This document shows, piece after piece, positions 8,410 through 17,475 of a stretch of DNA of 64,000 bases. The position numbers were made by a program, and so were the translations under genes. Source of the stretch: Pacificimonas pallii. Its GTDB lineage: Bacteria > Pseudomonadota > Alphaproteobacteria > Sphingomonadales > Sphingomonadaceae. The DNA is taken from contig NZ_JAGSPA010000003.1 in the NCBI RefSeq assembly GCF_019204005.1, forward strand, positions 124,001-188,000, read 5' to 3'. Positions within the stretch are counted from its first letter, which is position 1, and each line of letters starts with the position of its first letter. The notes beneath the pieces were generated by a model. That model was not told the DNA's origin, did not search any database, and saw only the letters and a program-made list of their open reading frames with translations.

Positions 8410-9654
8410 GTGACGTTTTTGAATCGCATTGCGATTGGCGTATTTGTAGTTCTTGCCGCGCTCTCCGGGTGTGATCGGGCCCCAGTTACCGACACGGGAC
8501 AAGGCGGCGACACGGCTTTTGTCGAACCCGTTGCGGGTGACTATACGCTGACGATCAGAACCTCTGGATTTCCCGAGGGCTCCGAAGTGACGATTTATAA
8601 ACCGGCCCCTGTGACCAGTCCGGAGGCTGTGATCTTCATCCACGACAGGCAGCCTGTAGAAGAGCCGGTCATGACCTTTAACGGGTCGGTCGATGAGCCG
8701 ATGATCGCATCCATTGATATCAAGCCCCCAAGCGGCAGCGATGTGCGCTATCAACGATTTGGCTTCGTTCTCGAACCGGGAAATATTGACGTAATGGTCA
8801 ATGCGGAAACCCACGAGATAACCATCGAGGGCGGTGCGTATAACGACCAGACTGTCAACAGTTGGAAGCGTCACCCAGCCTATTTAGCGCTGGAGCGCGA
8901 CGCCAAGGAAGTCGACGATCAATATTATGCCTGGTATCAGAAAAACCGGCACATAGAGACGGGTCATCCAGAATTTGAGAAACAACTGGAAGATCTGCGC
9001 GTAAAAAAGGAAGATCTCAGGCACGAAATTCTCGCCGATATCATCGAAGGCACTGCCGATCCCTATGCGAAGCTTCACGCACTCGTTCAGGATCGAAAAT
9101 TGTCTGAGTCGGAGTATCTGGCGGGGCTCATAGAGTTGGAACCGCAATTGAAATATAGTGAGCGGTGGCAAGTCTACAAAGGTCGGATTGAAAATAGAAT
9201 CAAAGCGTTGGAGGCGCAAAGCGGCGTCGGCGTTGGCACGCAAATCAAGGATTTCGAAGCCAATCATCTGGACGGGCGCAAATTTCAACTGTCGGACGTG
9301 CTGGGCACGAAAGACTATATTCTGGTTGAATTTTGGGCATCATGGTGTGGCCCCTGTCGCGCGGAAATCCCGCACATGAAGCAGGCTTATGCGGAATATG
9401 CCGACAAGGGTTTTGAAATCCTCTCATTTTCACTCGATCACGAGATGGAAGCTTGGGAAGACGCCTCCATTCAGGAAGACCTTCCGTGGATCAACACAGG
9501 CGACCTGAAAGCCTTCACGAGCCCCGTCGCAAAAATGTACGGTGTTTTGGCAATCCCGCGTAACTACCTTGTGGATGGCAGCAATGGTGAAATCGTCGCC
9601 ATGGACCTGCGCGGAGACGATCTGGATACCAAATTGGAGGAGCTGCTGAAGTAG
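8410..9654 (+). CDS. TlpA/ResA-like thioredoxin lipoprotein with DUF4369-like N-domain
   Basis: Periplasm-facing thiol-disulfide protein of 414 aa. A lipoprotein signal with lipobox LSGC (Cys 21) is followed by a beta-rich region resembling DUF4369 (about 35-150), a charged helical stretch (150-270) and a redoxin domain (275-414). The redoxin domain has FWASWCGPCRAEIP (Cys313/Cys316) and a cis-proline region VLAIPRNYLVD. The GTG start at 8410 is preceded by AAGGAG. The DUF4369-plus-thioredoxin layout is best known from Bacteroidetes, where such genes often accompany SusC-type receptors; here it follows a TonB receptor. A reducing role toward a partner in this locus is likely; the partner is not known. 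Confidence 0.85.
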   Translation: MTFLNRIAIGVFVVLAALSGCDRAPVTDTGQGGDTAFVEPVAGDYTLTIRTSGFPEGSEVTIYKPAPVTSPEAVIFIHDRQPVEEPVMTFNGSVDEPMIASIDIKPPSGSDVRYQRFGFVLEPGNIDVMVNAETHEITIEGGAYNDQTVNSWKRHPAYLALERDAKEVDDQYYAWYQKNRHIETGHPEFEKQLEDLRVKKEDLRHEILADIIEGTADPYAKLHALVQDRKLSESEYLAGLIELEPQLKYSERWQVYKGRIENRIKALEAQSGVGVGTQIKDFEANHLDGRKFQLSDVLGTKDYILVEFWASWCGPCRAEIPHMKQAYAEYADKGFEILSFSLDHEMEAWEDASIQEDLPWINTGDLKAFTSPVAKMYGVLAIPRNYLVDGSNGEIVAMDLRGDDLDTKLEELLK

Positions 9655-9695
9655 TTTCATGCAGTCACGCACTGAAAGCTGGGGGTGACGGGTTA

Positions 9696-10370
9696 ATGCG
9701 TCTATTGCTGGTCGAGGATGAGGCAGAACTCGCGACCGTCGTCGCTCGACTGTTGAGCGCTGAGAATTACGTGGTCGACCATGCCCCCGACCTGGAAACC
9801 GCGTGGGAAGCGGTTTGTCTCACAGATTATTCTCTCGTCCTGCTGGACCGGCGACTGCCAGACGGCGATGGTCTTGAACTTATCAGGCGAAGCAAGCGTC
9901 TGTCGATCCCGCCCCGTTTTCTCGTTCTGTCCGCCCTGGGGGATGTCGAGGATCGCGTACAGGGACTCGACGAAGGGGCCGGGGATTATGTCGTCAAACC
10001 GTTCGTTCCGGAGGAATTGCTGGCCCGCATTCGGGCGGAGCTAAGGGTACCAGCCGCTGAACCGGCACAACGGGTGCGGTCCTTTGGTCGCCTTCAATAT
10101 GATGCAAGCCTACGGAGCTTCTCGGTGGAAGGACAAGTCGTTGTCATAAGAAGGCAAGAACTCATCATCCTCGAAAAACTTTTCGACAACGCAAATCGTG
10201 TCGTTACCCGCGAAAGCATCGAAAATGCGTTATATGGCTTTAATGACATGCCTGAAACCGTGACAATCGAACCGCAAATCTCGCGTCTGCGTAAATCTCT
10301 GAGCGCTCATGCAACGGGTGTCGAAATCCATTCGGTTCGTGGTTTAGGTTATATGCTTAAATGCTCTTGA
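9696..10370 (+). CDS. OmpR/PhoP-family response regulator
   Basis: Two-component transcription factor of 224 aa. The receiver (1-115) has the acidic pair VEDE near the N-terminus, phospho-acceptor Asp51 (VLLDRRLPDGDG) and the conserved Lys in YVVKPF. The C-terminal winged helix (130-224) has RRQELIILEKLF and SRLRKSL..VEIHSVRGLGYML. It overlaps the kinase gene by 10 nt, so the two are surely a pair. The probable targets are the neighbouring receptor and redox genes. Confidence 0.93.
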   Translation: MRLLLVEDEAELATVVARLLSAENYVVDHAPDLETAWEAVCLTDYSLVLLDRRLPDGDGLELIRRSKRLSIPPRFLVLSALGDVEDRVQGLDEGAGDYVVKPFVPEELLARIRAELRVPAAEPAQRVRSFGRLQYDASLRSFSVEGQVVVIRRQELIILEKLFDNANRVVTRESIENALYGFNDMPETVTIEPQISRLRKSLSAHATGVEIHSVRGLGYMLKCS

Positions 10371-11791
10371 AGACGCTCAACTTTCCTTTGCGCCAGAACA
10401 AACCGTATCGGTTGCAACGACGTATTCTTTCCCTTTCGATCATCTTCATGACGATCGTGTTCGTAACGCTGACAATCGGCGTCCCGATTTTCAATCACCT
10501 CACGCTGCATGATTGGGTCGATGAGGAGATTAATCGGGTTGCCTTCAGCCTTCAAAGCCTTTTGCTCGAAGAAGTAAGCACTGAGGAAAAGGTCCGGTCG
10601 AGGGACATTCTAGAAGGCGTCGCCGCGGAAAATCCGGCTTTCTGGTACTATGCCGAAGGCGGTAACAGAGTGATTCACAGTGCTGGCAACAAATTGCCGC
10701 TGTACCGGGACAGAGTTACCGCCTCGACCACCATGGTGGATTATGATGGAAATCTGCAATGCATGAATGAAGGCGTATATTTTCAATTCCAGGGCCAGCG
10801 GCCAGGGATGACTACGGTATGGCGCATCGATTGTGACGACCGACATTTATATGTCGAGTTCGGGGGTGTCGTGGAAGCTCCATTATTGTTCTGGGATAAG
10901 GTTCTTTATGAATATTCCCAGTCAAATCGGACAAAAAGATCGTTTCTACCCTTCGTTATTCTAACGGTGTTTCTCACTGGATTCATTATTGTTGCATTTC
11001 GCAGCCTGATGTTCCGCGTAACGGAAGTTGCCGCAAATGCCAGACGGATCGGATCGGACGGGGAATATCGACAACTCCCGACCGAGCGGCTTCCGGCGGA
11101 GATTCTACCTCTGGTAGAGGCCTTCAACGATGCCATGATCCGCTTGCGAAAGGCGAAGGATCGACAGGACTTTTTCCTTGCGGCGGCGGCGCATGAAATC
11201 CGCACCCCGCTCACCATCTTGCGAACCAGGATCGCCGGTTTTCCAAAAAGCACATTGAAAGAGGAGGTTGCCGCCGACCTTGACCGAGTCGCGTCACTTG
11301 TGTCTCAATTATTGGCTTTGTCACGGCTGTCGTCGAGCGAGATCGTCGCGGAAGATGTCGATTTCGTGGATGCAATCAAACGCATCTGCATCAATCGGAC
11401 TCCCTTGGCCATTGAACAGGGCCGCGACCTGTCCTTCACACTCAAGGGTGCCCCTGTGAGTGTGTTGGGTGACCGCCGACATATCCAGAGCGCGGTCGCG
11501 AACCTGATCGACAATGCGATTATGCACACCCCTCCGGGAACTACGGTGCAGATTACGATCGGCGGCGCTTCTGTATCTGTTTGCGATGAAGGACCCGGCG
11601 TGGACGAAGGCACCAAAGCCCAGATTTTCGAGCCGTTTTTCAAACATCCGCCCAACAAGAAAGGCCAGGGTCTCGGATTGGCATTGGTCAAGGAAATCAT
11701 GCAATTGCACGGAGGGCGCGTGACGGTCGATTCCGCCCCCGGTGGAGGGGCATGTTTCAAGCTGACCTTTCGCGAAAAATCGACCCAATAA
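10361..11791 (+). CDS. Sensor histidine kinase
   Basis: Inner-membrane sensor of 476 aa. TM1 is about 22-45 and TM2 about 195-217, flanking a periplasmic domain of roughly 145 residues whose only cysteines are Cys134 and Cys158. A HAMP-like linker follows, then a HisKA domain with His278 (AAAAHEIRTPLTIL) and a HATPase domain with N, G1 and G2 boxes (NLIDNAIMHTPPGTT, DEGPGV, GQGLGLALVKEI). The cognate regulator overlaps upstream. The signal is unknown; the cysteine pair plus the thioredoxin-like and DsbD-like neighbours make redox or thiophilic metal sensing worth testing. Confidence 0.92.
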   Translation: MLLKTLNFPLRQNKPYRLQRRILSLSIIFMTIVFVTLTIGVPIFNHLTLHDWVDEEINRVAFSLQSLLLEEVSTEEKVRSRDILEGVAAENPAFWYYAEGGNRVIHSAGNKLPLYRDRVTASTTMVDYDGNLQCMNEGVYFQFQGQRPGMTTVWRIDCDDRHLYVEFGGVVEAPLLFWDKVLYEYSQSNRTKRSFLPFVILTVFLTGFIIVAFRSLMFRVTEVAANARRIGSDGEYRQLPTERLPAEILPLVEAFNDAMIRLRKAKDRQDFFLAAAAHEIRTPLTILRTRIAGFPKSTLKEEVAADLDRVASLVSQLLALSRLSSSEIVAEDVDFVDAIKRICINRTPLAIEQGRDLSFTLKGAPVSVLGDRRHIQSAVANLIDNAIMHTPPGTTVQITIGGASVSVCDEGPGVDEGTKAQIFEPFFKHPPNKKGQGLGLALVKEIMQLHGGRVTVDSAPGGGACFKLTFREKSTQ

Positions 11792-11893
11792 TTCCTGCGC
11801 AACCCCTGTGCAAACTTCCTTCCGTAGCAACGCGCACGAAACAAGGGCGACCTTGCCGACTTCAAGAGCGCCGCGTGAACGAAGGTATGATGA

Positions 11894-14038
11894 ATGATGC
11901 CACCGGCAAGCGAACCACGACTGCGTATCATGGAACCGGCGATCCTGTTCCTTATGGCGATGCTTTTCGGTGCGATTGGTACTCACGCCGCAACCGCCCA
12001 GGAAATGAAGACCAGCCTATCGACCGTTGAACTCGTCAGCGAACAGTCGACCGTACCATCGCAAGGCGGCGAGATCACGCTCGGCTTCCGGCTGACGCCG
12101 GATGAAGGGTGGCATGCCTATTGGACCAATCCCGGAGATGCCGGGCTCGCGGTTGAGATCGAATGGGATCTTCCGAGCGGATTTTCCGCGGCACCGCTCG
12201 AGTTTCCCACACCTCACGTCATTCCATTCGGCCCTCTTATAACCTATGGCTACAACGAGGGAATTCTTGTTCTTTCTCGGATTAAAATCCCCTCGGATCT
12301 GGCACAGGGGCAGCGCGTGCGGATTGGCGGAACGGCCAATTGGATCGTCTGTGATGACCAGACATGCGTGCCGGAAAGTGCCACTGTATCGACCGTGCTG
12401 GAGGTGGGCGATGGAAAGAAAAACCCGGCCACGACGGACAGATTCGAGGCTGCACGCGAACTCTTGCCTGACGCGGTCGATTGGCCTGCCACGCTTTCCG
12501 TCATGGACAACAAAGTTCGGCTTTCGATCAACCTTCCGGACGGCATAACCGATCCGCAATCCCCCTATCTGTTCGTTGGCGAAAAACGCTTGGTCAAATA
12601 TGAAGACCAGCTTGTCTCCTATCGTCCCGGCGAGATCTTCTTCGATTTCGAGGCTGCCCGCGGAGCGGATGACATCGACCAGACCGGCTTCGTCCTTTCC
12701 TTCGAGGACGCCGACGGTAACCGGCAGGCGATCGCGGGACATACCGGAACACCAGGGCGCGCATCGGGCGGCCCGGCAGACAGCGTGGCTGTAGATACGT
12801 CTGGTTTGCTGACGGCACTTCTGTTTGCCTTTTTCGGCGGCATCATCCTGAACCTGATGCCATGCGTTCTGCCTGTGCTCAGCATCAAGGCGTTGAGCCT
12901 CGTCAAGCTATCACATGGCGACCGCAGCCTCGCGCGGGAGAGTGGTTGGCTCTATACGGCGGGCATATTGATATCCTTCGCATTGATCGGCATCGGCCTC
13001 GTCGCGCTGCGCTATGCAGGGCAGGCGGCGGGCTGGGGTTTCCAGATGCAATATCCGCTGGTCAACCTGTCATTGGCGCTCCTGATGGTCGGCGTTGCCT
13101 TGAACCTGTTAGGCGCGTTCGAGATTGGCGGCTCATTGATCGGCGCCGGTCAAACGCTCACCAAAGGCGGAGAACGAAAAAGCGCGTTCTTTACGGGTTT
13201 CCTGGCAGTTGTCGTCGCAACGCCGTGCACGGCACCGTTCATGGCCGGGGCGCTGGGTTTCGCGATGACGCAGCCTGCCGCGGTGTCTCTGGCAATTTTT
13301 CTGTCCCTGGGGTTCGGCCTCGCCCTGCCCTATCTGCTTCTCAGCCATTACCCGGGCCTTTCCAGGTTCATGCCCAAACCAGGTCCCTGGATGGAGAGTT
13401 TCAAACGCATTCTGGCTTTCCCGATGCTACTGACAGCCATCTGGCTTCTGTGGGTTCTGGGGAAGCAATCCGGGGTCAACGCGCTGGCTCTGGGCCTTGT
13501 CGCCGCAACATTGCTCGCATTCGGACTGTGGTGCTGGGGCCGCTCGGCATACTCGGCGCGCAAAGCGTGGTGGTGGATTGTATCCCTGCTGGCGCTGGGC
13601 GGCGTTATTTACACGTCTTATCTGGTGTATACTCATGCACAGGCGGGCAGTACCGCTTCGACCCGACAGGGCGGCGAGTCGCGGACGCTTGGGTCGATGG
13701 ACTTGGAACATTTCTCATCGACGAAGGTCGCCGATTACGTTGAAGCGGGCCAGCCGATATTCGTTTACTTCACAGCGGATTGGTGTGTGAGTTGCAAGGT
13801 GAATGAGCGCGTCGCACTCGCCTCGGACGAAGTGGGCAAGTCTTTTGAAAAGCGCGGCATCAAGGTGATCGAGGGCGACTGGACCAACCAGAATCCGGAA
13901 ATCACGGAATGGCTTCAGAGGTTCGGCAGGATCGGCGTTCCTTTATATCTCTACTTTCCAGAAGGAAGCAGTTTGAACGAGCCCGTCATCCTGCCGCAAC
14001 TCCTCACTCCAAAGCTCGTCATCGAACTGACTTCGTGA
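11894..14038 (+). CDS. DsbD/ScsB-type thiol-disulfide interchange protein
   Basis: Inner-membrane reductant transporter of 714 aa that carries electrons from cytosolic thioredoxin to periplasmic thiols. After a signal segment (about 12-36), the periplasmic N-domain (37-290) has Cys153 and Cys158 in NWIVCDDQTCVPES. The membrane domain has about eight helices with the two DsbD cysteines in NLMPCVLPVLSIK (Cys324) and VATPCTAPFMAG (Cys445). The C-terminal thioredoxin domain has ADWCVSCKVNE (Cys631/Cys634). GAAGG precedes the start by 8 nt. The N-domain type points to ScsB rather than classical DsbD. It probably reduces the upstream thioredoxin-like lipoprotein. Confidence 0.9.
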   Translation: MMPPASEPRLRIMEPAILFLMAMLFGAIGTHAATAQEMKTSLSTVELVSEQSTVPSQGGEITLGFRLTPDEGWHAYWTNPGDAGLAVEIEWDLPSGFSAAPLEFPTPHVIPFGPLITYGYNEGILVLSRIKIPSDLAQGQRVRIGGTANWIVCDDQTCVPESATVSTVLEVGDGKKNPATTDRFEAARELLPDAVDWPATLSVMDNKVRLSINLPDGITDPQSPYLFVGEKRLVKYEDQLVSYRPGEIFFDFEAARGADDIDQTGFVLSFEDADGNRQAIAGHTGTPGRASGGPADSVAVDTSGLLTALLFAFFGGIILNLMPCVLPVLSIKALSLVKLSHGDRSLARESGWLYTAGILISFALIGIGLVALRYAGQAAGWGFQMQYPLVNLSLALLMVGVALNLLGAFEIGGSLIGAGQTLTKGGERKSAFFTGFLAVVVATPCTAPFMAGALGFAMTQPAAVSLAIFLSLGFGLALPYLLLSHYPGLSRFMPKPGPWMESFKRILAFPMLLTAIWLLWVLGKQSGVNALALGLVAATLLAFGLWCWGRSAYSARKAWWWIVSLLALGGVIYTSYLVYTHAQAGSTASTRQGGESRTLGSMDLEHFSSTKVADYVEAGQPIFVYFTADWCVSCKVNERVALASDEVGKSFEKRGIKVIEGDWTNQNPEITEWLQRFGRIGVPLYLYFPEGSSLNEPVILPQLLTPKLVIELTS

Positions 14039-14045
14039 TCCGGTG

Positions 14046-14519
14046 ATGACAAAGAGGAATGTCCTCGTCCTGTTAAGTCCGATCCTCGTGATTGCCGCGC
14101 TTATCGTGGCGAACGGATTCCATATTCCAGAAAGATCCGCTCCCGAACCGGACGGAACCGGCATCGAGCGCGCAACGATTACCCACGGCAGATTATTATA
14201 TTCGGGTCACTGCGCATCCTGCCACGGAGAGAATCTTGAGGGAGAGCCGAATTGGCGAACCCGCAAGCCGAACGGCCGGTTGCCCGCGCCGCCTCATGAT
14301 GAAACGGGGCACACCTGGCATCATTCCGACGAGATGTTGTTCAATCTTACGAAATACGGAATGGCCGCGACCATCGATGCGGACGGCTATGAATCGGACA
14401 TGCCTGCTTTCGAACATACTCTGAGTGACAAGGAGATCGAGGCCGTCCTTGCCTTTATAAAAGACAGCTGGCCCGCCGATGTGCAGACGACACAAGAACG
14501 CTTGAACGAGAAACGCTGA
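14046..14519 (+). CDS. Membrane-anchored c-type cytochrome
   Basis: Monohaem cytochrome of 157 aa. A hydrophobic N-terminal helix (about 6-23) is either a membrane anchor or an uncleaved signal. The haem site is GHCASCHG (Cys56, Cys59, His60), and MPAF near residue 121 is the probable axial methionine. A GTG three bases upstream is an alternative start. It follows the DsbD-like gene by 7 nt and so is in the same transcript. It may accept or pass electrons linked to the thiol chemistry of this locus; the direct partner is not visible. Confidence 0.87.
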   Translation: MTKRNVLVLLSPILVIAALIVANGFHIPERSAPEPDGTGIERATITHGRLLYSGHCASCHGENLEGEPNWRTRKPNGRLPAPPHDETGHTWHHSDEMLFNLTKYGMAATIDADGYESDMPAFEHTLSDKEIEAVLAFIKDSWPADVQTTQERLNEKR

Positions 14520-14598
14520 ACCGTTTTCACGGGCTCTGCAATCTCGATGCAAGCTTGCCGTGATTGCTCGCTCCTGATGCTTCAATCGGGAGAATATC

Positions 14599-17340
14599 AT
14601 GAAAAAGTCGGTTCAGTTGGCACTTCTCGCCGCGTCGTGCATGGGGCTGCCCGTCGCGGGATTCGCGCAGGACAATGCGACCGCGAGCGAAATCCCGACG
14701 CTTGACATGAGCTACGAGAAGTTCGTGCTCGATAACGGACTTACCGTGCTCGTGCACAGCGACCATTCGGTGCCGACCGTCTTTGTCGGTCTGTGGTACG
14801 GTGTCGGTTCCAAAGACGAGCCGACCGGAAAGACAGGGTTTGCCCATCTTTTCGAACATCTGATGTTCAAGGGGTCGGAGCATCACGATGGCAGTTTCAT
14901 GACCACCCTGATCGCTGCGGGTGCGACTGATTTCAACGGCACGACAAGCACGGATCGCACGAACTATTATCAAATGGTGCCTTCTGGCGCCCTCGACACG
15001 GTGCTGTGGATGGAAAGCGACCGCATGACCTATCTTCTTGGGGCAATTACGGAGGAAAAGCTCGTCGAGGAACGGGAGGTCGTGAAAAACGAGCTGCGCG
15101 ATCGCATCAATCAACCTTACGGCAAAGTGCCCGAAAGAATTTCCGCTGGACTATATCCGGTGGGGCATCCGTACAGGCATCCCGTGATCGGTTCGATGGA
15201 AGACCTCGCCAATGCGTCGATAGAGGATGTGAAAGGCTGGTTCAGGAAGTATTACGGTGCGACCAATGTCGTTCTCGTTCTGGCCGGTGACATTTTGGCT
15301 GAGGACGCAAAAGAAAAAGCCGTCAGATATTTCAGCGCTGCGCCTCCCGGCCAGCCTTTGGCGAAGATGGAGCGGTGGCTGCCGGTCCTCAATGGCAAGA
15401 AGATCGAAGAGATGTACGACCATGCGCCGCAGCCGGTGGTCAGCCGGAACTGGGTCATCCCTACCAATGGAGAGCGCGACACGACGCTTCTCCAGCTTGC
15501 TTCCGCGACCTTGGCGGAAAGCGAGAATTCGCCATTGCGGAAAGTGCTGGTGGATGACCTTCAGCTCGCGCAATCGCTATACAGCTATGCTTCGGGCAAC
15601 GAATTATCTGGCGTTTTCAATATTACCGTCATGGCCCGCCCCGGTGCTTCGATTGAGCAAATATCCAATGTGATCGACGAACAGGTCGCCGCTTTCCTCA
15701 ATGACGGGCCGTCTTCTCAGGCCGTGGCCAACGCGAAGCTGTCCCGCGCCATGGGATCGATCTCATCCATGGAGCATAAGGGCAATATCGCAGGCACCCT
15801 GGCCGAGGGGCAGCTCTATCACGGCGATCCTGCCTTTATCGAAAAGCAGATGGAATGGATTGACGCCGCCAATGCCTCCTCCGTACAGGCCGCTGCGCGC
15901 CGGTGGCTGACTGACAATTATTATCAGATCAACGTCAGGCCATTTCCAACACTTGCCGCCGGACCGGAATTGGCCGATCGTTCCGTTCAGCCCGCAATTG
16001 TCGATAGCGGAAGCCTCAGCCTGCCCGATCCGGTAGAATCCCGTCTGTCGAACGGTGCTCGTCTGTTTGTTATATCAACGCAGTCCCTGCCGCTTGTCGA
16101 CGTGCGTATCGATTTCGACACCGGATCAAAGGATGATCCGGACGGAGCCTTGGGAATTGCTTCGGCAGTGTTCAACATGATGTCTCGCGGGACAGCGTCA
16201 CGCTCGGCTTCTGAACTCGCCGAAGCGATGGAGACGAATGGATCGCAAGTTTCCGCTGTGGCAGGCCGGGACAGCAGCACAATATCGTTTCAGGCGCTTT
16301 CATCGAATCTGCCGATGGCGCTCGACATCGCGCAAGACATGATTATCAGCCCGGCCTTCCCCACCGACGAGCTCGAAAAACGCAAACTGGACTGGCGCAC
16401 TGCCGTCAGCGCGAGCGAGAGCGATCCGGCTGCCAATGCCGCACTGTTGCTGGAACGCGCCATTTTCGGCGCCGGGTCGAGACGCGGACGGATCAGCAAG
16501 GCCGAAGATGTCGACGCGATCAGTCGCGATGGGATAGTAGACTTCTACAACCGCCAACTTTCTCCAGACAAAATGACGGTTTACGTTATCGGAGATGTCG
16601 ACGTTGATGAAGCGACCGCACAAATCGAACGCACGCTAGGTTCGTGGCAGGCCCGGTCGACGCCCAATCCCCGGCGGGCTGATACCGATACAGTTCAGAG
16701 GCCTCGCATCATTCTTGTCAATCAACCCGGTGCCGTCCAGACGACGATCCACGTCGGGCACGCATTGTCACCGTTCACCCGGGAGAATGAAGATTATTAC
16801 GGTCTTATCAACAGGGTATTTGGCGGCGGCTTGGATGCTCGGGTCAATATGAATCTGCGCCATGACAAGGGCTGGTCCTACGGAATTGGCTCTAAACTGA
16901 AAAAGGCGGTCGACGAGCATCAGCTCTTCTCCGTGTCCGGCACGGTTCAGATGGACAAGACCGCGCCGGCAATGACTGAACTGCTGTCCGAGTTTCGCGC
17001 GATGGCGGGAGAACGCCCGATTGACGAGCTGGAGCTAAGACGGGCGCGTGAATCGACGATCCGGTCCCTTCCTGCCCGCTATTCCGCCAATAGTGCGCTT
17101 TTGCGTTCCTGGGCCAATCTTCGACAGCTTGGACTGCCGTTTGATCATGACGAACGCATGCGTGAACGTATCGGGTCGATAACCACCGATGAATTGAACA
17201 CCGTCGCTGCCGAAATGATCGAACCTGAATCGCTCAGCTGGGTCATCATCGGCGATCTTTCGAAAATCGAACCTGATATTCGCGCGCTCGATATGGGTGA
17301 AATAGAGGTCTGGGACAGTTACGGCGAGAGAGTGCGATAG
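14599..17340 (+). CDS. M16 (pitrilysin-like) zinc metallopeptidase, two-half form
   Basis: Exported peptidase of 913 aa. The signal peptide ends VAGFAQ. The N-terminal half carries the inverted zinc motif HLFEH (His83, Glu86, His87) with a downstream glutamate in EEREVVKNELRD. The C-terminal half lacks the zinc motif but keeps the substrate-contact region (FGGGLDARVNMNLRHDKGWSYG). This is the usual active/inactive pair folded into one chain. GGGAGA lies 6 nt before the ATG. M16 enzymes degrade peptides enclosed in a chamber, so a role in processing a peptide brought in by the TonB receptor fits, but is inference. Confidence 0.92.
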   Translation: MKKSVQLALLAASCMGLPVAGFAQDNATASEIPTLDMSYEKFVLDNGLTVLVHSDHSVPTVFVGLWYGVGSKDEPTGKTGFAHLFEHLMFKGSEHHDGSFMTTLIAAGATDFNGTTSTDRTNYYQMVPSGALDTVLWMESDRMTYLLGAITEEKLVEEREVVKNELRDRINQPYGKVPERISAGLYPVGHPYRHPVIGSMEDLANASIEDVKGWFRKYYGATNVVLVLAGDILAEDAKEKAVRYFSAAPPGQPLAKMERWLPVLNGKKIEEMYDHAPQPVVSRNWVIPTNGERDTTLLQLASATLAESENSPLRKVLVDDLQLAQSLYSYASGNELSGVFNITVMARPGASIEQISNVIDEQVAAFLNDGPSSQAVANAKLSRAMGSISSMEHKGNIAGTLAEGQLYHGDPAFIEKQMEWIDAANASSVQAAARRWLTDNYYQINVRPFPTLAAGPELADRSVQPAIVDSGSLSLPDPVESRLSNGARLFVISTQSLPLVDVRIDFDTGSKDDPDGALGIASAVFNMMSRGTASRSASELAEAMETNGSQVSAVAGRDSSTISFQALSSNLPMALDIAQDMIISPAFPTDELEKRKLDWRTAVSASESDPAANAALLLERAIFGAGSRRGRISKAEDVDAISRDGIVDFYNRQLSPDKMTVYVIGDVDVDEATAQIERTLGSWQARSTPNPRRADTDTVQRPRIILVNQPGAVQTTIHVGHALSPFTRENEDYYGLINRVFGGGLDARVNMNLRHDKGWSYGIGSKLKKAVDEHQLFSVSGTVQMDKTAPAMTELLSEFRAMAGERPIDELELRRARESTIRSLPARYSANSALLRSWANLRQLGLPFDHDERMRERIGSITTDELNTVAAEMIEPESLSWVIIGDLSKIEPDIRALDMGEIEVWDSYGERVR

Positions 17341-17431
17341 GCACTTCCACGAGAAGCGCTGGTTTGCGTCCGTTTTTCGGGCTCGCCGCCGGAGGTACCG
17401 AAGGAGGGCTGGACCGAACGGGCGATCATCA

Positions 17432-17453
17432 AGGGGCCGGTTTTCCGGCCCCT
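17432..17453. terminator. Bidirectional hairpin between convergent genes
   Basis: AGGGGCCGG-TTTT-CCGGCCCCT is a 9-bp perfect stem placed between the M16 gene (ends 17340) and the convergent cytochrome gene (ends 17476). No long T-run follows on either strand, so efficiency is uncertain. Confidence 0.55.
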
Positions 17454-17475
17454 CTCCTCGTCGGCGATCTTTGGG

